Source: Massilia norwichensis (GTDB lineage: Bacteria; Pseudomonadota; Gammaproteobacteria; Burkholderiales; Burkholderiaceae_D). From it: a DNA stretch of 33,516 nt. Positions 1 through 8,288 of this stretch are shown here, piece by piece. The notes below the pieces were generated by a model. The model worked only from the letters and a program-made list of their open reading frames with translations, was not told where the DNA came from and ran no database searches. The stretch's first letter is position 1, and each line of letters opens with the position of its first letter. The stretch spans positions 1 to 33,516 of the forward strand of contig NZ_JANUGX010000044.1 in assembly GCF_024753245.1 (NCBI RefSeq). The letters are read 5' to 3'. Made by a program: the position numbers and the translations under genes.

Positions 1-690
1 ATCGAAGCCGATGATGCTGACGTAGTTGCCGCGGTTGTCCCAGGCATTGTTGTTGCTCGAGCTCGACGGCGGCACGATCTTGGCGCCCCACTTGGTGGTC
101 GAGACCCAGTAGATACGGCCGCTGGCGGTACCGTTGGCGGTGGTCTTGATGCCGCCGGCGTAGGTGCCCGGTGCCACCCAGACGGTGGTGCTGGGCTTGG
201 TGGCGGCCTTCGCTGCGCGGGCCAGGGTCTTGAACGGTGCTGCCTTGGTGCCGGCGGCGGTGTCCGAACCGGTCGGCGAGACATAGTAGTTATAGGTGGT
301 GGCCGGAGTCGTGGTGACGGCGCTCACGGTCGGGGCCGATGCCGAGATCGATGCCAGCAGGCGCGGTGCGCCATCTGCCGGGGCTTGCGCCTCGGTCGCG
401 CCGGCCGATGCCGGGGTGCTGTCGTAACCGCTCATCTCGAAGTTGGCAGCAGCAGCTTCGCCCGCTTGGGCGCCGGCGGCGTCGGCAACAGCAGCGTCGG
501 CAGCATTCGGCGTCGTGGCGGCAACATTTGCAGCGGACTGGTCGGCGCTGCTGGTGACACTGGCAGCGGTTTGCGATTGCTGGGCGCTATCGGTCATGCC
601 GCCGCCGCAGGCGGTCAGGAGAACGGCGGCGCTGCAGCACAGCAGAGCGTTGAGTCGGAAGTCCGAAGCAAAGGTAGCGAGTTTTTTCAT
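1..690 (-). CDS. Partial secreted lipoprotein with start of a right-handed beta-helix (DUF1565/pectate-lyase-like) domain
   Basis: The gene reads leftward from an ATG at 690 and runs off the window, so only the first 230 residues are visible. It opens with MKKLATFASD and a hydrophobic stretch ending in a lipobox (LLTACGGG, Cys at about residue 28), so it should be exported and lipidated. Residues 30-115 are an Ala/Ser/Gln-rich linker. From about residue 123 the sequence reads YYVSPTGSDTAAGT, then APFKTLARAA and VWVAPGTYAGG. This is the typical opening of DUF1565/parallel beta-helix proteins such as polysaccharide lyases. The substrate cannot be told because the catalytic coils lie outside the window. 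Upstream CTAGGAACTTTCCAG gives only a modest ribosome site. It is divergent from the gene at 1030. Confidence 0.8.
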   Translation of the reverse strand, partial: MKKLATFASDFRLNALLCCSAAVLLTACGGGMTDSAQQSQTAASVTSSADQSAANVAATTPNAADAAVADAAGAQAGEAAAANFEMSGYDSTPASAGATEAQAPADGAPRLLASISASAPTVSAVTTTPATTYNYYVSPTGSDTAAGTKAAPFKTLARAAKAATKPSTTVWVAPGTYAGGIKTTANGTASGRIYWVSTTKWGAKIVPPSSSSNNNAWDNRGNYVSIIGFD

Positions 691-1029
691 CTGGAAAGTT
701 CCTAGCAGCAAAAATTAAAGATACCCCTTTGAGCTGAAGAAACTTCCTAAGTTCAATCTTTTTTCAAAAAAAAAGTTTTACCGTTGCAATTAAGGATTTA
801 TAGAAATTTCACACTGAAAATCATGGACTTACAAACCGACAATTGCACGCCTTGAATCGGCAAAAGGTACAGCCAAAAAAGGTGGATTTAACAATTGCAC
901 ACCACCCTGCCGAACACGGATCAGCTTGTGCGCACAAGGTTATGAGCTACGTCGTATTTCGCGCGGCAACTGACTTGCGTGAACACGGTCTTACTACACA
1001 GACCGAAGCACACAAGCGGAGACAAGGCG
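691..1029. promoter_or_regulatory. AT-rich divergent intergenic region
   Basis: This 339-bp gap separates the divergent genes starting at 690 (-) and 1030 (+) and is much more AT-rich than its surroundings, with A and T runs around 755-780. No convincing coding frame is present; the short open frame at 843-1037 has no ribosome site and no recognisable product. The region must carry both promoters. I cannot fix -35/-10 pairs with confidence. It contains the repeated AATTGCA elements listed separately. Confidence 0.55.
784..900. repeat. Three spaced TTGCAATT/AATTGCAC elements, operator-like
   Basis: ACAATTGCAC occurs at 839-848 and again, identically, at 891-900, a spacing of 52 bp (about five helical turns). 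An inverted related copy, TTGCAATT, lies at 784-791. The helically phased placement inside a divergent promoter region suggests binding sites for a regulator. The motifs are short and in AT-rich DNA, so chance is possible. Confidence 0.35.
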
Positions 1030-1401
1030 ATGGGTGAATATTTAAGAATTCAAGAGATGCTCAAGGAAGGCGAAGCCTATGCCGGCCTCATCCTGGGCAA
1101 GGACGGCGAGACCGACTACCACCTGGTATTGCTGCCGGACGACGTGTCCGATGTCAGTTGGCCGACGGCACGCGAATGGGCGGGCTCACAGGAAGGCGAT
1201 CTGCCCACGCGGCGTGAACTCGCCCTGCTGTTCGCCAACCTGCGCGAGCGCTTCGACCGGGTTTGGTATTGGTCCAACGAACAGCACGATACGCGGCCGC
1301 AGCTGGTGTGGGGACAGAACTTCGCCAGCGGCATCCAGACCGTGTACGGCCGCCCCTTCCGCGGCCACGCACGCGCGGTGCGGCGCATCGGCAGCAGCTG
1401 A
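1030..1401 (+). CDS. DUF1566 (Lcl-like) domain protein, 123 aa
   Basis: I start this at ATG 1030 because GGAGA at 1018-1022 gives a well-spaced ribosome site; an in-frame ATG at 979 has none and would add 17 unlikely residues. The protein (MGEYLRIQEM...) has no signal peptide. Its core (WPTAREWA, GDLPTRRELALLFANL, YWSNEQ, WGQNFASG) fits the short DUF1566 proteins common in Proteobacteria and their phages, where the LPTRxE...YWSS pattern recurs. The C-terminal GRPFRGHARAVRRI also matches the family ending. Biochemical function is unknown; the fold is thought to be C-type-lectin-like and may bind ligands. It is convergent with the peptidase gene that ends at 1431. Confidence 0.75.
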   Translation: MGEYLRIQEMLKEGEAYAGLILGKDGETDYHLVLLPDDVSDVSWPTAREWAGSQEGDLPTRRELALLFANLRERFDRVWYWSNEQHDTRPQLVWGQNFASGIQTVYGRPFRGHARAVRRIGSS

Positions 1402-1430
1402 GCCAGCTGCTGCCGCAAGCTGCGAGCCTC

Positions 1431-2885
1431 TTATTTAGCGGCGGCAGTGGCTGCAGGCGCCGCCACGTTCGAACGGCCGATCTCTTGATCCATGTTCGCG
1501 AGGAACCAGGCCGTCGTCGCCATCACGGCGGCGTGCCGGCGCAGGTTGTCGGGGTCGACCTTGTCGAAGGTGTCGGCCGGGGTGTGGTGGTAATTGAAGT
1601 AGTTGGCCGAGTCGATCCAGGGTTCGAAGCTCGGTACGCCCGACTTTTCGAGATCGTGCAGATCGCCCGCGGCGATCACGTCCTCGCGGCGGAAGGCACC
1701 GGCACCGATCGGATACAGCGCAGCCTGCAGCTGCGCCATCAGTTTGGCCGACTGCAGGCCGATGCCGGCGCGCAGGCCGAACGGGCGGCCCGAGCCGTTG
1801 TCGTCTTCATAGGCGGCGAAATGCTTTTCGGCCAACGACTTGTAGGCATCGTCATAGCCCTTGCCGCCGCGGCCGCCGTTCTCTTCGTTCATCCACGCCA
1901 CCACGCGGATGGTACGGCGCGGACGGTAGTCGAGCTTGCGCAGCGTGTCGATCACGCCCATGGCGCTGACCACGCCCGAGGCATCGTCGTTGGCGCCGGT
2001 CGCCAGGTCCCAGGAATCGAGGTGGCCGGACACCAGCACGATCTCGTCGGCCTTGTCGGTGCCAGGCCAGTCGGCGATCACGTTGAAGCTGTCGGCGTCC
2101 GGCAGGGTCTGCGGGGTCAGGGTCAGGTGCAGGCGCACCGGACCGCGCTTGGACAGCCGGGCGATCAGCATCGAATCCTCGATGGTGATTGCCGCCGCCG
2201 GGATACGCTTGTCCGCCGGCAAATTGGTGCCGCCGGTATGGACGATGCGGTAGGCCGCGCCGCCGACGGCGCGCACCAGTGCCGCCGATGCGCCCATCTC
2301 GGCCGCCATGCGCGGACCGGCGCTGCGGAAGGCAACGGCCTGGCCATAGGCGGTGCCGGCCAGGCCGCGGTCCGCCATGTTCTGGTCGAAGGGCACGTCG
2401 AACAGCACGATACGGCCCTTCACCTCGGCCGCGCGCGCCTTCAGTTCGTCGAAGCTGCGCACGACGACGACTTCGGCCGTGATACCGGCCGCCGGGGTCG
2501 CGCCCGAGCCGCCGAGCGCTGTCAGCACGACCTTCTGGGTGACGCCGGCGGGGCGGCCCCTGTAGTCGACGACTTCGCCGGTCTCGACGCCGCGTACCCA
2601 GTGCGGCACTTTGACGGGCTGCAGGGTGACCTTGGCGCCCAGTTTGCGCAGCTCGTCGGCCACCTGGGTCACGGCGGCGGCGGCGCCGGCGGAACCGGAA
2701 AGGCGCGGGCCGACCAGGTCGGTCAGGTCTTCGAGGCGCTGGTAGGGATAGTCGTTCTGCATGGCCGTGTCGCGCACCTTGGCCAGCGCGGCCGGGTCGT
2801 TGCCGGGCGTCGCCGCTGTTGCGAGGCCGGCCAGCAGGCTGGCGGCGACAAGAGTCAAGGTGGGAAGGCAGTTACGGCGGCGCAT
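1431..2885 (-). CDS. Secreted M28-family zinc metallopeptidase (carboxypeptidase Q-like)
   Basis: The 484-residue protein starts with a Sec signal peptide (MRRRNCLPTLTLVAASLLAGLATA). A PA-type insert occupies about residues 130-250, and the M28 zinc peptidase domain follows. Visible metal and catalytic residues are His288 in SGHLDSWD, Asp in GANDDASG, the Glu pair in NEENGG, the acidic YEDDNGSG and the late His in YHHTPADT. Order and spacing match the di-zinc aminopeptidase/glutamate carboxypeptidase clan MH. Length is normal for periplasmic M28 peptidases with a PA domain. It probably trims peptides in the periplasm or outside the cell. The last 20 residues are an Ala-rich tail. It follows the metallophosphoesterase gene on the same strand after a 98-bp gap, so it may have its own promoter. 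Confidence 0.9.
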   Translation of the reverse strand: MRRRNCLPTLTLVAASLLAGLATAATPGNDPAALAKVRDTAMQNDYPYQRLEDLTDLVGPRLSGSAGAAAAVTQVADELRKLGAKVTLQPVKVPHWVRGVETGEVVDYRGRPAGVTQKVVLTALGGSGATPAAGITAEVVVVRSFDELKARAAEVKGRIVLFDVPFDQNMADRGLAGTAYGQAVAFRSAGPRMAAEMGASAALVRAVGGAAYRIVHTGGTNLPADKRIPAAAITIEDSMLIARLSKRGPVRLHLTLTPQTLPDADSFNVIADWPGTDKADEIVLVSGHLDSWDLATGANDDASGVVSAMGVIDTLRKLDYRPRRTIRVVAWMNEENGGRGGKGYDDAYKSLAEKHFAAYEDDNGSGRPFGLRAGIGLQSAKLMAQLQAALYPIGAGAFRREDVIAAGDLHDLEKSGVPSFEPWIDSANYFNYHHTPADTFDKVDPDNLRRHAAVMATTAWFLANMDQEIGRSNVAAPAATAAAK

Positions 2886-2983
2886 GCGTTTGTCCTTTGG
2901 TTCGGGTCGAAATGCAGAAACGATAACGCAATCGCCGCCGCTTTTGGTATTTTTATTGCAGTAAATACATTGTTGCTAGAAGC

Positions 2984-4120
2984 TCAAGCGGGAACCAGGC
3001 GGACCAGCGTGATCTCCGATGGCGCACCGAAGCGCTTCGGCGGTCCCCAATAACCGGTGCCGCGGCTGGTGTACACCCACAGCGAGCGCACGCGGTTCAG
3101 CCCGGCAACGAAGGGCTGCTGCAGCGGCACGAAGAAGTTCCAGGGGAAGAACTGGCCGCCGTGCGTGTGCCCGGACAGCTGCAGGTCGAAGCCGGCATCG
3201 GCGGCGGCCGGCGCACTGCGCGGCTGGTGCGCCAGCAAGACTTTCACGGCCACATCCTCGGGCGCGCCGGCCGCGGCCTGCCGCGGATCGCTCCTGTGGG
3301 CCGGGTTGAAATGCTGGGCCGTATAGTCGGTCACGCCGGCAATCATCAGCGCGGCCTGGCCGCGGCGGCGGATCACGTGTTCGTTGAGCAGCACGCGCAG
3401 GCCCAGGCGGCGCACTTCGGCGATCCACTGTTCGGCGCCGGAATAGTATTCGTGGTTGCCGGTCACAAAGAACACGCCGTCCGGCGCCGCCAGGCGTCCC
3501 AGCGGGGCGGTATGGATGGCCAGGCGCTGCACGCTGCCGTCGACCAGGTCGCCGGTCACGGCAATCGCATCGGGCTTGAGCGAATTGACCTTGGTAACGA
3601 TGGCATTCAGGTAGGCGCGCTTGATGGTCGGGCCGACGTGGATGTCGGAGATCTGGGCGATCGCATAGCCGGCCAGTTCCTGCGGCAGGCCGGCGATCGG
3701 CACATCGACTTTCACGACCCGCGCAAGGCGGCGCGCATTGATGAAGCCGATCGCCGTGACCAGCAGCGCCAGCAGCGGCACGGCGAGCGCGCTGTCGTGG
3801 GTGATGGCGGGGCCGCCGGCGCCGGCAAGCGTGAGGGCCAGCAGGACCAGGTCGCGCAGGAAGGTCAGTACCAGCAGCGAGGAAAAGAAACCCATGGCCA
3901 GCAAGCCGGCCCAGGTCAGCGGTTCGGACCAGCGGCTGCGGCGCAGGCTGGGCGCCACCAGGCCGATGCGCACCAGCACGGCCGACAGCGCCAGCAAGAG
4001 GATGCCAAGCAGCATGCCAAACAGGCCGAGCTCCATGCCTGGCAGCAGGCGCAGGCCGATGTACAGGTGCACCAGCACCAGGATGGCAAGGATGGAAACA
4101 GAGGAACGTCGACGCGCCAT
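2984..4120 (-). CDS. Membrane-anchored calcineurin-like metallophosphoesterase (YkuE/YaeI type)
   Basis: The 378-residue protein has about four N-terminal hydrophobic helices (roughly residues 8-27, 30-53, 70-98 and 108-127). A metallophosphatase domain runs from about residue 140 to the end. All family blocks are present in order: QISDIHVG, VTGDLVDGS, GNHEYYSG, LAHQPRS and SGHTHGGQFFPW, which supply the Asp, His and Asn ligands of a dinuclear metal centre. Relatives hydrolyse phosphodiesters or act on lipid substrates at the membrane; the exact substrate here is unknown. The N-terminal helices place the enzyme at the inner membrane. It is divergent from the glycine-zipper gene at 4326. Confidence 0.88.
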   Translation of the reverse strand: MARRRSSVSILAILVLVHLYIGLRLLPGMELGLFGMLLGILLLALSAVLVRIGLVAPSLRRSRWSEPLTWAGLLAMGFFSSLLVLTFLRDLVLLALTLAGAGGPAITHDSALAVPLLALLVTAIGFINARRLARVVKVDVPIAGLPQELAGYAIAQISDIHVGPTIKRAYLNAIVTKVNSLKPDAIAVTGDLVDGSVQRLAIHTAPLGRLAAPDGVFFVTGNHEYYSGAEQWIAEVRRLGLRVLLNEHVIRRRGQAALMIAGVTDYTAQHFNPAHRSDPRQAAAGAPEDVAVKVLLAHQPRSAPAAADAGFDLQLSGHTHGGQFFPWNFFVPLQQPFVAGLNRVRSLWVYTSRGTGYWGPPKRFGAPSEITLVRLVPA

Positions 4121-4213
4121 GGAAGGTCTATATGAGTGAAGTTCCTGCTAGATGGGGCGGGCGCGACCGACTGCAAGTACTGCGCGTGCGAAATGTTACG
4201 TCCCCTGATGCAG

Positions 4214-4264
4214 GTGTAAGAATCTGTATTAACGCGTGGCAGCCTCGCCGGTGGGGACTATAGT
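4214..4264 (+). promoter_or_regulatory. Candidate activated promoter of the glycine-zipper gene
   Basis: A good -10 (TATAGT, 4259-4264) lies 61 nt before the ATG at 4326 but has no consensus -35. At 4214-4222 is GTGTAAGAA, followed ten bases on by TGTAT (TGTAA-N5-TGTAT direct repeat, 4215-4229), the style of an OmpR-family response-regulator site. CAGCC sits at 4240-4244. The same three elements at the same spacings precede the gene at 28054, so the layout is probably functional. Confidence 0.5.
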
Positions 4265-4325
4265 ACGTTCATGCCTGGCGTTGCTGCGATCATCCTGATC
4301 CCCCGTTGAGGCTAAGGAAAAAGCC

Positions 4326-4784
4326 ATGTTGAACAAAAAATGCTTTGGTGCGGTACTTCTGGCCGCGGCCGCCGTGTCCTCCACGGCAATGGCTCAGGAC
4401 CGGGGTGCGAATACGGTGATCGGCGCGCTGGCAGGCGCGGCGATCGGTGGCAGCGCCGCAGGACGCGATGGTGCGCTGGTCGGCGCGGCAATCGGCGCGG
4501 CAGTGGGTAATTCGGTGCGCACAAACGACGACTATTACTACCGCGATCGCGGCAACTACGGTTACGCGAACAACTACTACTCGGGCAATTATTACCAGCC
4601 TGCACCGGCTGCCGTGTATGTGGAATCGCGCCCGCGCTACTACTACGAGCCGCGTCCGGTGTATGTGGAATCGCGTCCTTACTATGACCGTGGCCACTAT
4701 TACGACCGCGGTGGCCGCTACTACGGCGACCACGACCGTGGCTACGACCGTGGCGGCCGCGGCGGCTGGGACCGCCATCGCTGA
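4326..4784 (+). CDS. Secreted glycine-zipper protein with Tyr/Arg-rich tail
   Basis: The 152-residue protein has a signal peptide (MLNKKCFGAVLLAAAAVSSTAMAQ). A glycine-zipper hairpin follows at about residues 29-62 (VIGALAGAAIGGSAAGRDG and LVGAAIGAAVGNSV), the pattern of outer-membrane-associated glycine zipper 2TM proteins. The remaining 90 residues are low complexity, rich in Tyr, Arg, Asp and Gly, with the unit VYVESRP encoded twice (DNA repeat GTGTATGTGGAATCGCG near 4614 and 4659). Such proteins are usually envelope or stress-linked, but the precise role is unknown. AAGGAAAAAGCC precedes the start. A strong terminator follows at 4821, so this is a single-gene unit. Confidence 0.82.
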   Translation: MLNKKCFGAVLLAAAAVSSTAMAQDRGANTVIGALAGAAIGGSAAGRDGALVGAAIGAAVGNSVRTNDDYYYRDRGNYGYANNYYSGNYYQPAPAAVYVESRPRYYYEPRPVYVESRPYYDRGHYYDRGGRYYGDHDRGYDRGGRGGWDRHR

Positions 4785-4820
4785 TCGTTTCTCGATCGGC
4801 TCTCGATCCCGCTGCAGACA

Positions 4821-4845
4821 ACCGCGCTCCGGCGCGGTTTTTTTT
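4821..4845 (+). terminator. Rho-independent terminator
   Basis: ACCGCGC and GCGCGGT form a perfect 7-bp stem around a TCCG loop, followed at once by seven T residues. It ends the glycine-zipper transcript and insulates the kinase gene at 4917. Confidence 0.9.
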
Positions 4846-4916
4846 CGCCCGCATTTTCCACCTCCCCCCGCTAGCCGGTGACGGCGGCGCCTGTGCCGCC
4901 GTCGATCGGAGGACAC

Positions 4917-5894
4917 ATGCTCGAAGCGGGCGACATCATTACCCTGACGGCCGGCGCCTGGCGCCTGCGCGAACCGCTGGCCAGTTCCAGTTATGGCGTG
5001 CTGTGGCATGCGCTGCCGGCTGCCGGCGGCCAGCCCGCCGTTCTCAAGCTCGTGAACACCGCGCAGATGGCGCGCGCCTTGCCGCCCCAGCGCAGCCGCT
5101 GGACCGCCTGCCTGGAAGCGGAGATCGCCTTCCTGCGCGCGCTACGGCCCTGGGACCAGCGCCACATCGTGCGCCTGCTCGACAGCGGCGAGCACCTCGG
5201 GCAGCCAGCGATGGCGCTGGAGCTGCTCGACGGCGACCTCGCCCGCCACCTCGACCAGCGGCGTGCGCACGGCGACGCCCCGTCCTACGCCCAGGCCCTG
5301 GCCTGGACCGCGCACATCAACAGCGCGCTGGCCAAGGTCCACCAGTACGGCTGGCGCCACCTCGACCTGAAGCCGTCGAATCTGCTGGTCGACCGCCACG
5401 GCGCGCTGAAGCTGGCCGACTTCGGCACCAACCGCCCCCTGCTCGATCGCGCCGCCCACTCGTACGCCGGCACCGCCAACTGGCAAGCCCCGGAACAATT
5501 CTTCCCTGGTGAAGATGGCCGCTACCTCACCGATGCGCGCAGCGATTACTTCGCGCTCGGCGCCCTGCTCTACCACGTCGTCACCGGCGCCATGCTGCGC
5601 TTCTGCAGCGCCTGCGCGGGCGCCTGGCGCGAGCATGGCCAGGATGGCGCGGCGGTGCTGCGCGCCCGGCACCAGGGCGGCATGCCGGCCATCCTGGCGC
5701 CGGACGAGGCCGCGCTCTACCTGCAGCATGCCGGCCTGTCCGGCGCCGCCGGCCGCGAAGAGGCGCTCGGCCTGCTGCGCGCGCTGCTGGCGCCGCGTCC
5801 CGAGCAGCGGCCCCGTCACGCACTCGAGATCAGCCGCCTGATCGAACGTGCGCGCGCCGCCTGCGCCGTCGGCACGCTGCGGAGCGCGGCATGA
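4917..5894 (+). CDS. Ser/Thr protein kinase (Hanks type), soluble, HLD catalytic loop
   Basis: Start chosen at ATG 4917 because GGAGGA lies at 4908-4913; an in-frame GTG at 4878 has no ribosome site. The 325-residue protein is a compact kinase. A weak glycine loop (LASSSYGVLW) is near residue 25 and AVLKLVN carries the ATP-site Lys. The catalytic loop is HLDLKPSNLLV (Asp150), the metal-binding DFG begins at Asp168, and the activation segment ends in APEQF. The residue before the catalytic Asp is Leu instead of Arg, making this a non-RD kinase, and the glycine loop is degenerate. No transmembrane segment or sensor domain is seen. The stop overlaps the SEDS gene start by ATGA, so the two are translated together. 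Targets may include the neighbouring FHA and envelope proteins (inference). Confidence 0.9.
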   Translation: MLEAGDIITLTAGAWRLREPLASSSYGVLWHALPAAGGQPAVLKLVNTAQMARALPPQRSRWTACLEAEIAFLRALRPWDQRHIVRLLDSGEHLGQPAMALELLDGDLARHLDQRRAHGDAPSYAQALAWTAHINSALAKVHQYGWRHLDLKPSNLLVDRHGALKLADFGTNRPLLDRAAHSYAGTANWQAPEQFFPGEDGRYLTDARSDYFALGALLYHVVTGAMLRFCSACAGAWREHGQDGAAVLRARHQGGMPAILAPDEAALYLQHAGLSGAAGREEALGLLRALLAPRPEQRPRHALEISRLIERARAACAVGTLRSAA

Positions 5895-8275
5895 ACGGCG
5901 CCGCGCTGTCCCACACCGGCCCGCGCGCAGCAGGGACCGGCGCGGCGCCGCGAGTCCGCTCCCGGGGTGGCAGCATGCCGGTCGCCGCCCTGCTCCTGCT
6001 GCTGTGCGCCCTGCAGCTGCTATGCCTGCTGCGCGCGCCGGCTGCCTGGATGCCGGCCCGGGTCGCGGTCGCGCTGGCAGCCGGCAAGGACACGGTGCTC
6101 GACGGCGCCGCCCTCGGCCTGCCGCCGGCGGATGGCGCACGGCTGCGGCTGCGCCGCGACGGCGCCGGCAACTGGTGGGCGGCAGCCGCCGGCCCATCGC
6201 CGCTGCTGGTCCAGCGCGGCGAGCAGCGCCGCCGCAGCGGCAGCGTGCTGCTGGGCCAGGGACAGCGCTTCCAGCTGGGCGCCTCCAGCTTCGATGTCCA
6301 GGCGGTCGTCCCAGGCAGCATCGCCTTCACGCGCGGCGACACCCACTGGCGCTACGACGGCGCAACCCTATTGCGCGGCGGCCTGCCCCAACCCGACTGC
6401 CCGGACGCGCGGCTGGCGATACGTGCCGTGGGTGTCTGGAACCGCTGGCTGCCGTCCCGTCTCGGCGTCGCCCGGCCGCTGGTCTTCGGTGGCAACCTTG
6501 ATTGCGGCAACCGCATCGCCATCGCCGGCGTCCCGGCGCCGGGCGCCACCGTCAGCTCGACGTCGGAGGGCATGCTGCTGGCCGAAGGGGCCGGCGCGCG
6601 CCAGGCGCCGCTGCTGTTGCAGAGCGCCGGCGACGCGCAAACCTCGGTACTGCTGGCGGAACGTGAAGAACAGCTCGACGGCGCCACCGCCCTGCAGCTG
6701 GGCCGCACCCGTCTGCTCCTCGAACGCAACGGCGACCTGCTGCACCTGCAGCCCACCTCGCACGTCGCGCTCTACCGCGAGGCCCAGTTGCGCCTGCCCG
6801 AGGGCGTCAGCTGGTCGTGGACGCAGCGCACGCTGTGGCAGCTGCCGGACCAGGGCTGGCCGGCGCTCGCGCTGCTGGGCGGCCTGGTCGCGGTGGCGGC
6901 CGGTATCCTGCTGCTGAGCGGCGCCGGGCGCCGTCTGGGGCGCGGGCGCAGCGCCGCCGGCATCGGCGCCCTGCTGCTGAGCGGTGCCGGCGTCGTGCTG
7001 CTGTATTGGCAGAAGAGCGGCGCCGCGGCCGGCATCGGCATCCACCTGCTGGTGGCGTGGGCCGCCTTGTGGTGCCTGTGGCTGGCAGGCGGGCGTTCGC
7101 TGGCTGCCGGCGCCGCCGTGCTGCTGCTGGCGATCGGCCTGCTGTCCCAGCTCGAACTCGGCCTGGGTGCGCCGGAATCGTCCTGGCTGCGCCATGCCGG
7201 CAAGACCGCATCGCTGCTGGCGATCGGCGCCGGTGCCATCGGCCTGCTGCGCGCCTCGCAGACGCTGCGCGATGCGCGGCCGCTGGCGCAGGCGCGGCTG
7301 GAATTCGGCCTGCTGCTCGTGAGCGGCATCGCCCTGCTGCTCCTGCTGCTGCAGGTCGCGTTCGGCGACGAGACCGGGGTGTTCGACCTGCAGCCGGTGG
7401 AATTCGCCAAGCTGGCCCTGGCTGCATTGAGCGCGCACTGCCTGGCGCTGGCGAGCGGCGCCCAGCCCGCACCCGGCGGCCTGCTGTTGCGGGTACTGCG
7501 CCTGGGCGCGCCGGCCCTGCTGTTCCTGGTGCTGCTGGCGGTGGCATTGGTGCAGGTCGACGATTACTCGCCGCTGATCCTGTTTGCGGTCTGGGGCGCG
7601 GCGATGACCCTGGCCTTCGGGCTGGCCAGCGGCAGGTGGCTGCTGACGGCCGCGGTGCTGGCCGCCGCGCTGGCAGCCGTCGCCGGCATCGTGTTGCTGC
7701 GCGCCGCCGGTCCCGCCGAATTCGCGCGCTGGCACTTCTATGCCGACCGTTTCATGGTCTGGCTCGATCCGGGTTCGCATCCGCACACCGGCCAGCAGCT
7801 GCTGCTCGGTGCGCAGGCCATCGCCGGCGGCGGCTGGTTCGGCGCCGACCACGTCTTCGGCCTGGCCGCGCTGGGCCAGGATGCCGGCGCGGCCTTGCGC
7901 ATCCCGGCCGTGCAGGACGACTTCGCACCGTCCTTCTTCCTGTACCGCCATGGCCTGGCCGCGGCTCTGCTGCTGTGGGTGCTGCAGGCGCTGTTCCTGG
8001 CCGGACTGCTGCACACGGCCGTGCGCTGCTGGCTCGCCGCCGCTACGGCGCGCGACTTCCGCCTCGCCTGGCAGGGGCGCTGGCGCTGCTTCCTGCTGTG
8101 CGGCGGCGCGGGCTTCGTCGCCGGCCACTTCCTGCTGTCGTGGGGCACCAACCTGGCGATCTTCCCGGTGATGGGCCAGCCCATGAGCTTCCTGTCGGCG
8201 GGCGGCTCGCATCTGCTGTTTTTCATCTGCCCCCTGTTAGCTGTCGGCGTCGCCAGCGAAACCGAACATCCATGA
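5891..8275 (+). CDS. SEDS-family (FtsW/RodA/SpoVE) membrane protein with long N-terminal extension
   Basis: The 794-residue protein is about twice the usual SEDS length. A first hydrophobic helix (about 29-48) is followed by a roughly 270-residue region outside the membrane, then about ten helices from residue 320 on. SEDS hallmarks are clear: MVWLDPGSHPHTGQQ (from residue 622) with the WLDP acid, AIAGGGWFG, VQDDFAPSFFLYRHG, and GTNLAIFPVMGQPMSFLSAGG near residue 752. The family polymerises glycan strands from lipid II together with a class B PBP. The extension contains LRRDG...LLVQRG...LLGQGQRFQLG, which resembles the end of an FHA beta-sandwich (weak). ATGA overlap with the kinase gives the start at 5891; an alternative start is ATG 5975. 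A class B PBP partner is encoded at 24169-27333. Confidence 0.88.
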   Translation: MNGAALSHTGPRAAGTGAAPRVRSRGGSMPVAALLLLLCALQLLCLLRAPAAWMPARVAVALAAGKDTVLDGAALGLPPADGARLRLRRDGAGNWWAAAAGPSPLLVQRGEQRRRSGSVLLGQGQRFQLGASSFDVQAVVPGSIAFTRGDTHWRYDGATLLRGGLPQPDCPDARLAIRAVGVWNRWLPSRLGVARPLVFGGNLDCGNRIAIAGVPAPGATVSSTSEGMLLAEGAGARQAPLLLQSAGDAQTSVLLAEREEQLDGATALQLGRTRLLLERNGDLLHLQPTSHVALYREAQLRLPEGVSWSWTQRTLWQLPDQGWPALALLGGLVAVAAGILLLSGAGRRLGRGRSAAGIGALLLSGAGVVLLYWQKSGAAAGIGIHLLVAWAALWCLWLAGGRSLAAGAAVLLLAIGLLSQLELGLGAPESSWLRHAGKTASLLAIGAGAIGLLRASQTLRDARPLAQARLEFGLLLVSGIALLLLLLQVAFGDETGVFDLQPVEFAKLALAALSAHCLALASGAQPAPGGLLLRVLRLGAPALLFLVLLAVALVQVDDYSPLILFAVWGAAMTLAFGLASGRWLLTAAVLAAALAAVAGIVLLRAAGPAEFARWHFYADRFMVWLDPGSHPHTGQQLLLGAQAIAGGGWFGADHVFGLAALGQDAGAALRIPAVQDDFAPSFFLYRHGLAAALLLWVLQALFLAGLLHTAVRCWLAAATARDFRLAWQGRWRCFLLCGGAGFVAGHFLLSWGTNLAIFPVMGQPMSFLSAGGSHLLFFICPLLAVGVASETEHP

Positions 8276-8288
8276 AGGAGAACCAATC

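Noticed and set aside
1263..3053. 596-codon plus-strand frame opposite the M28 peptidase
   Set aside because: Antisense shadow; the minus-strand frame has a signal peptide and full M28 motifs.
6368..8212. Long open frame on the minus strand opposite the SEDS gene
   Set aside because: Gln/Arg/Ala-rich shadow product of GC-rich codon bias; no ribosome site, and the plus-strand SEDS motifs are unambiguous.
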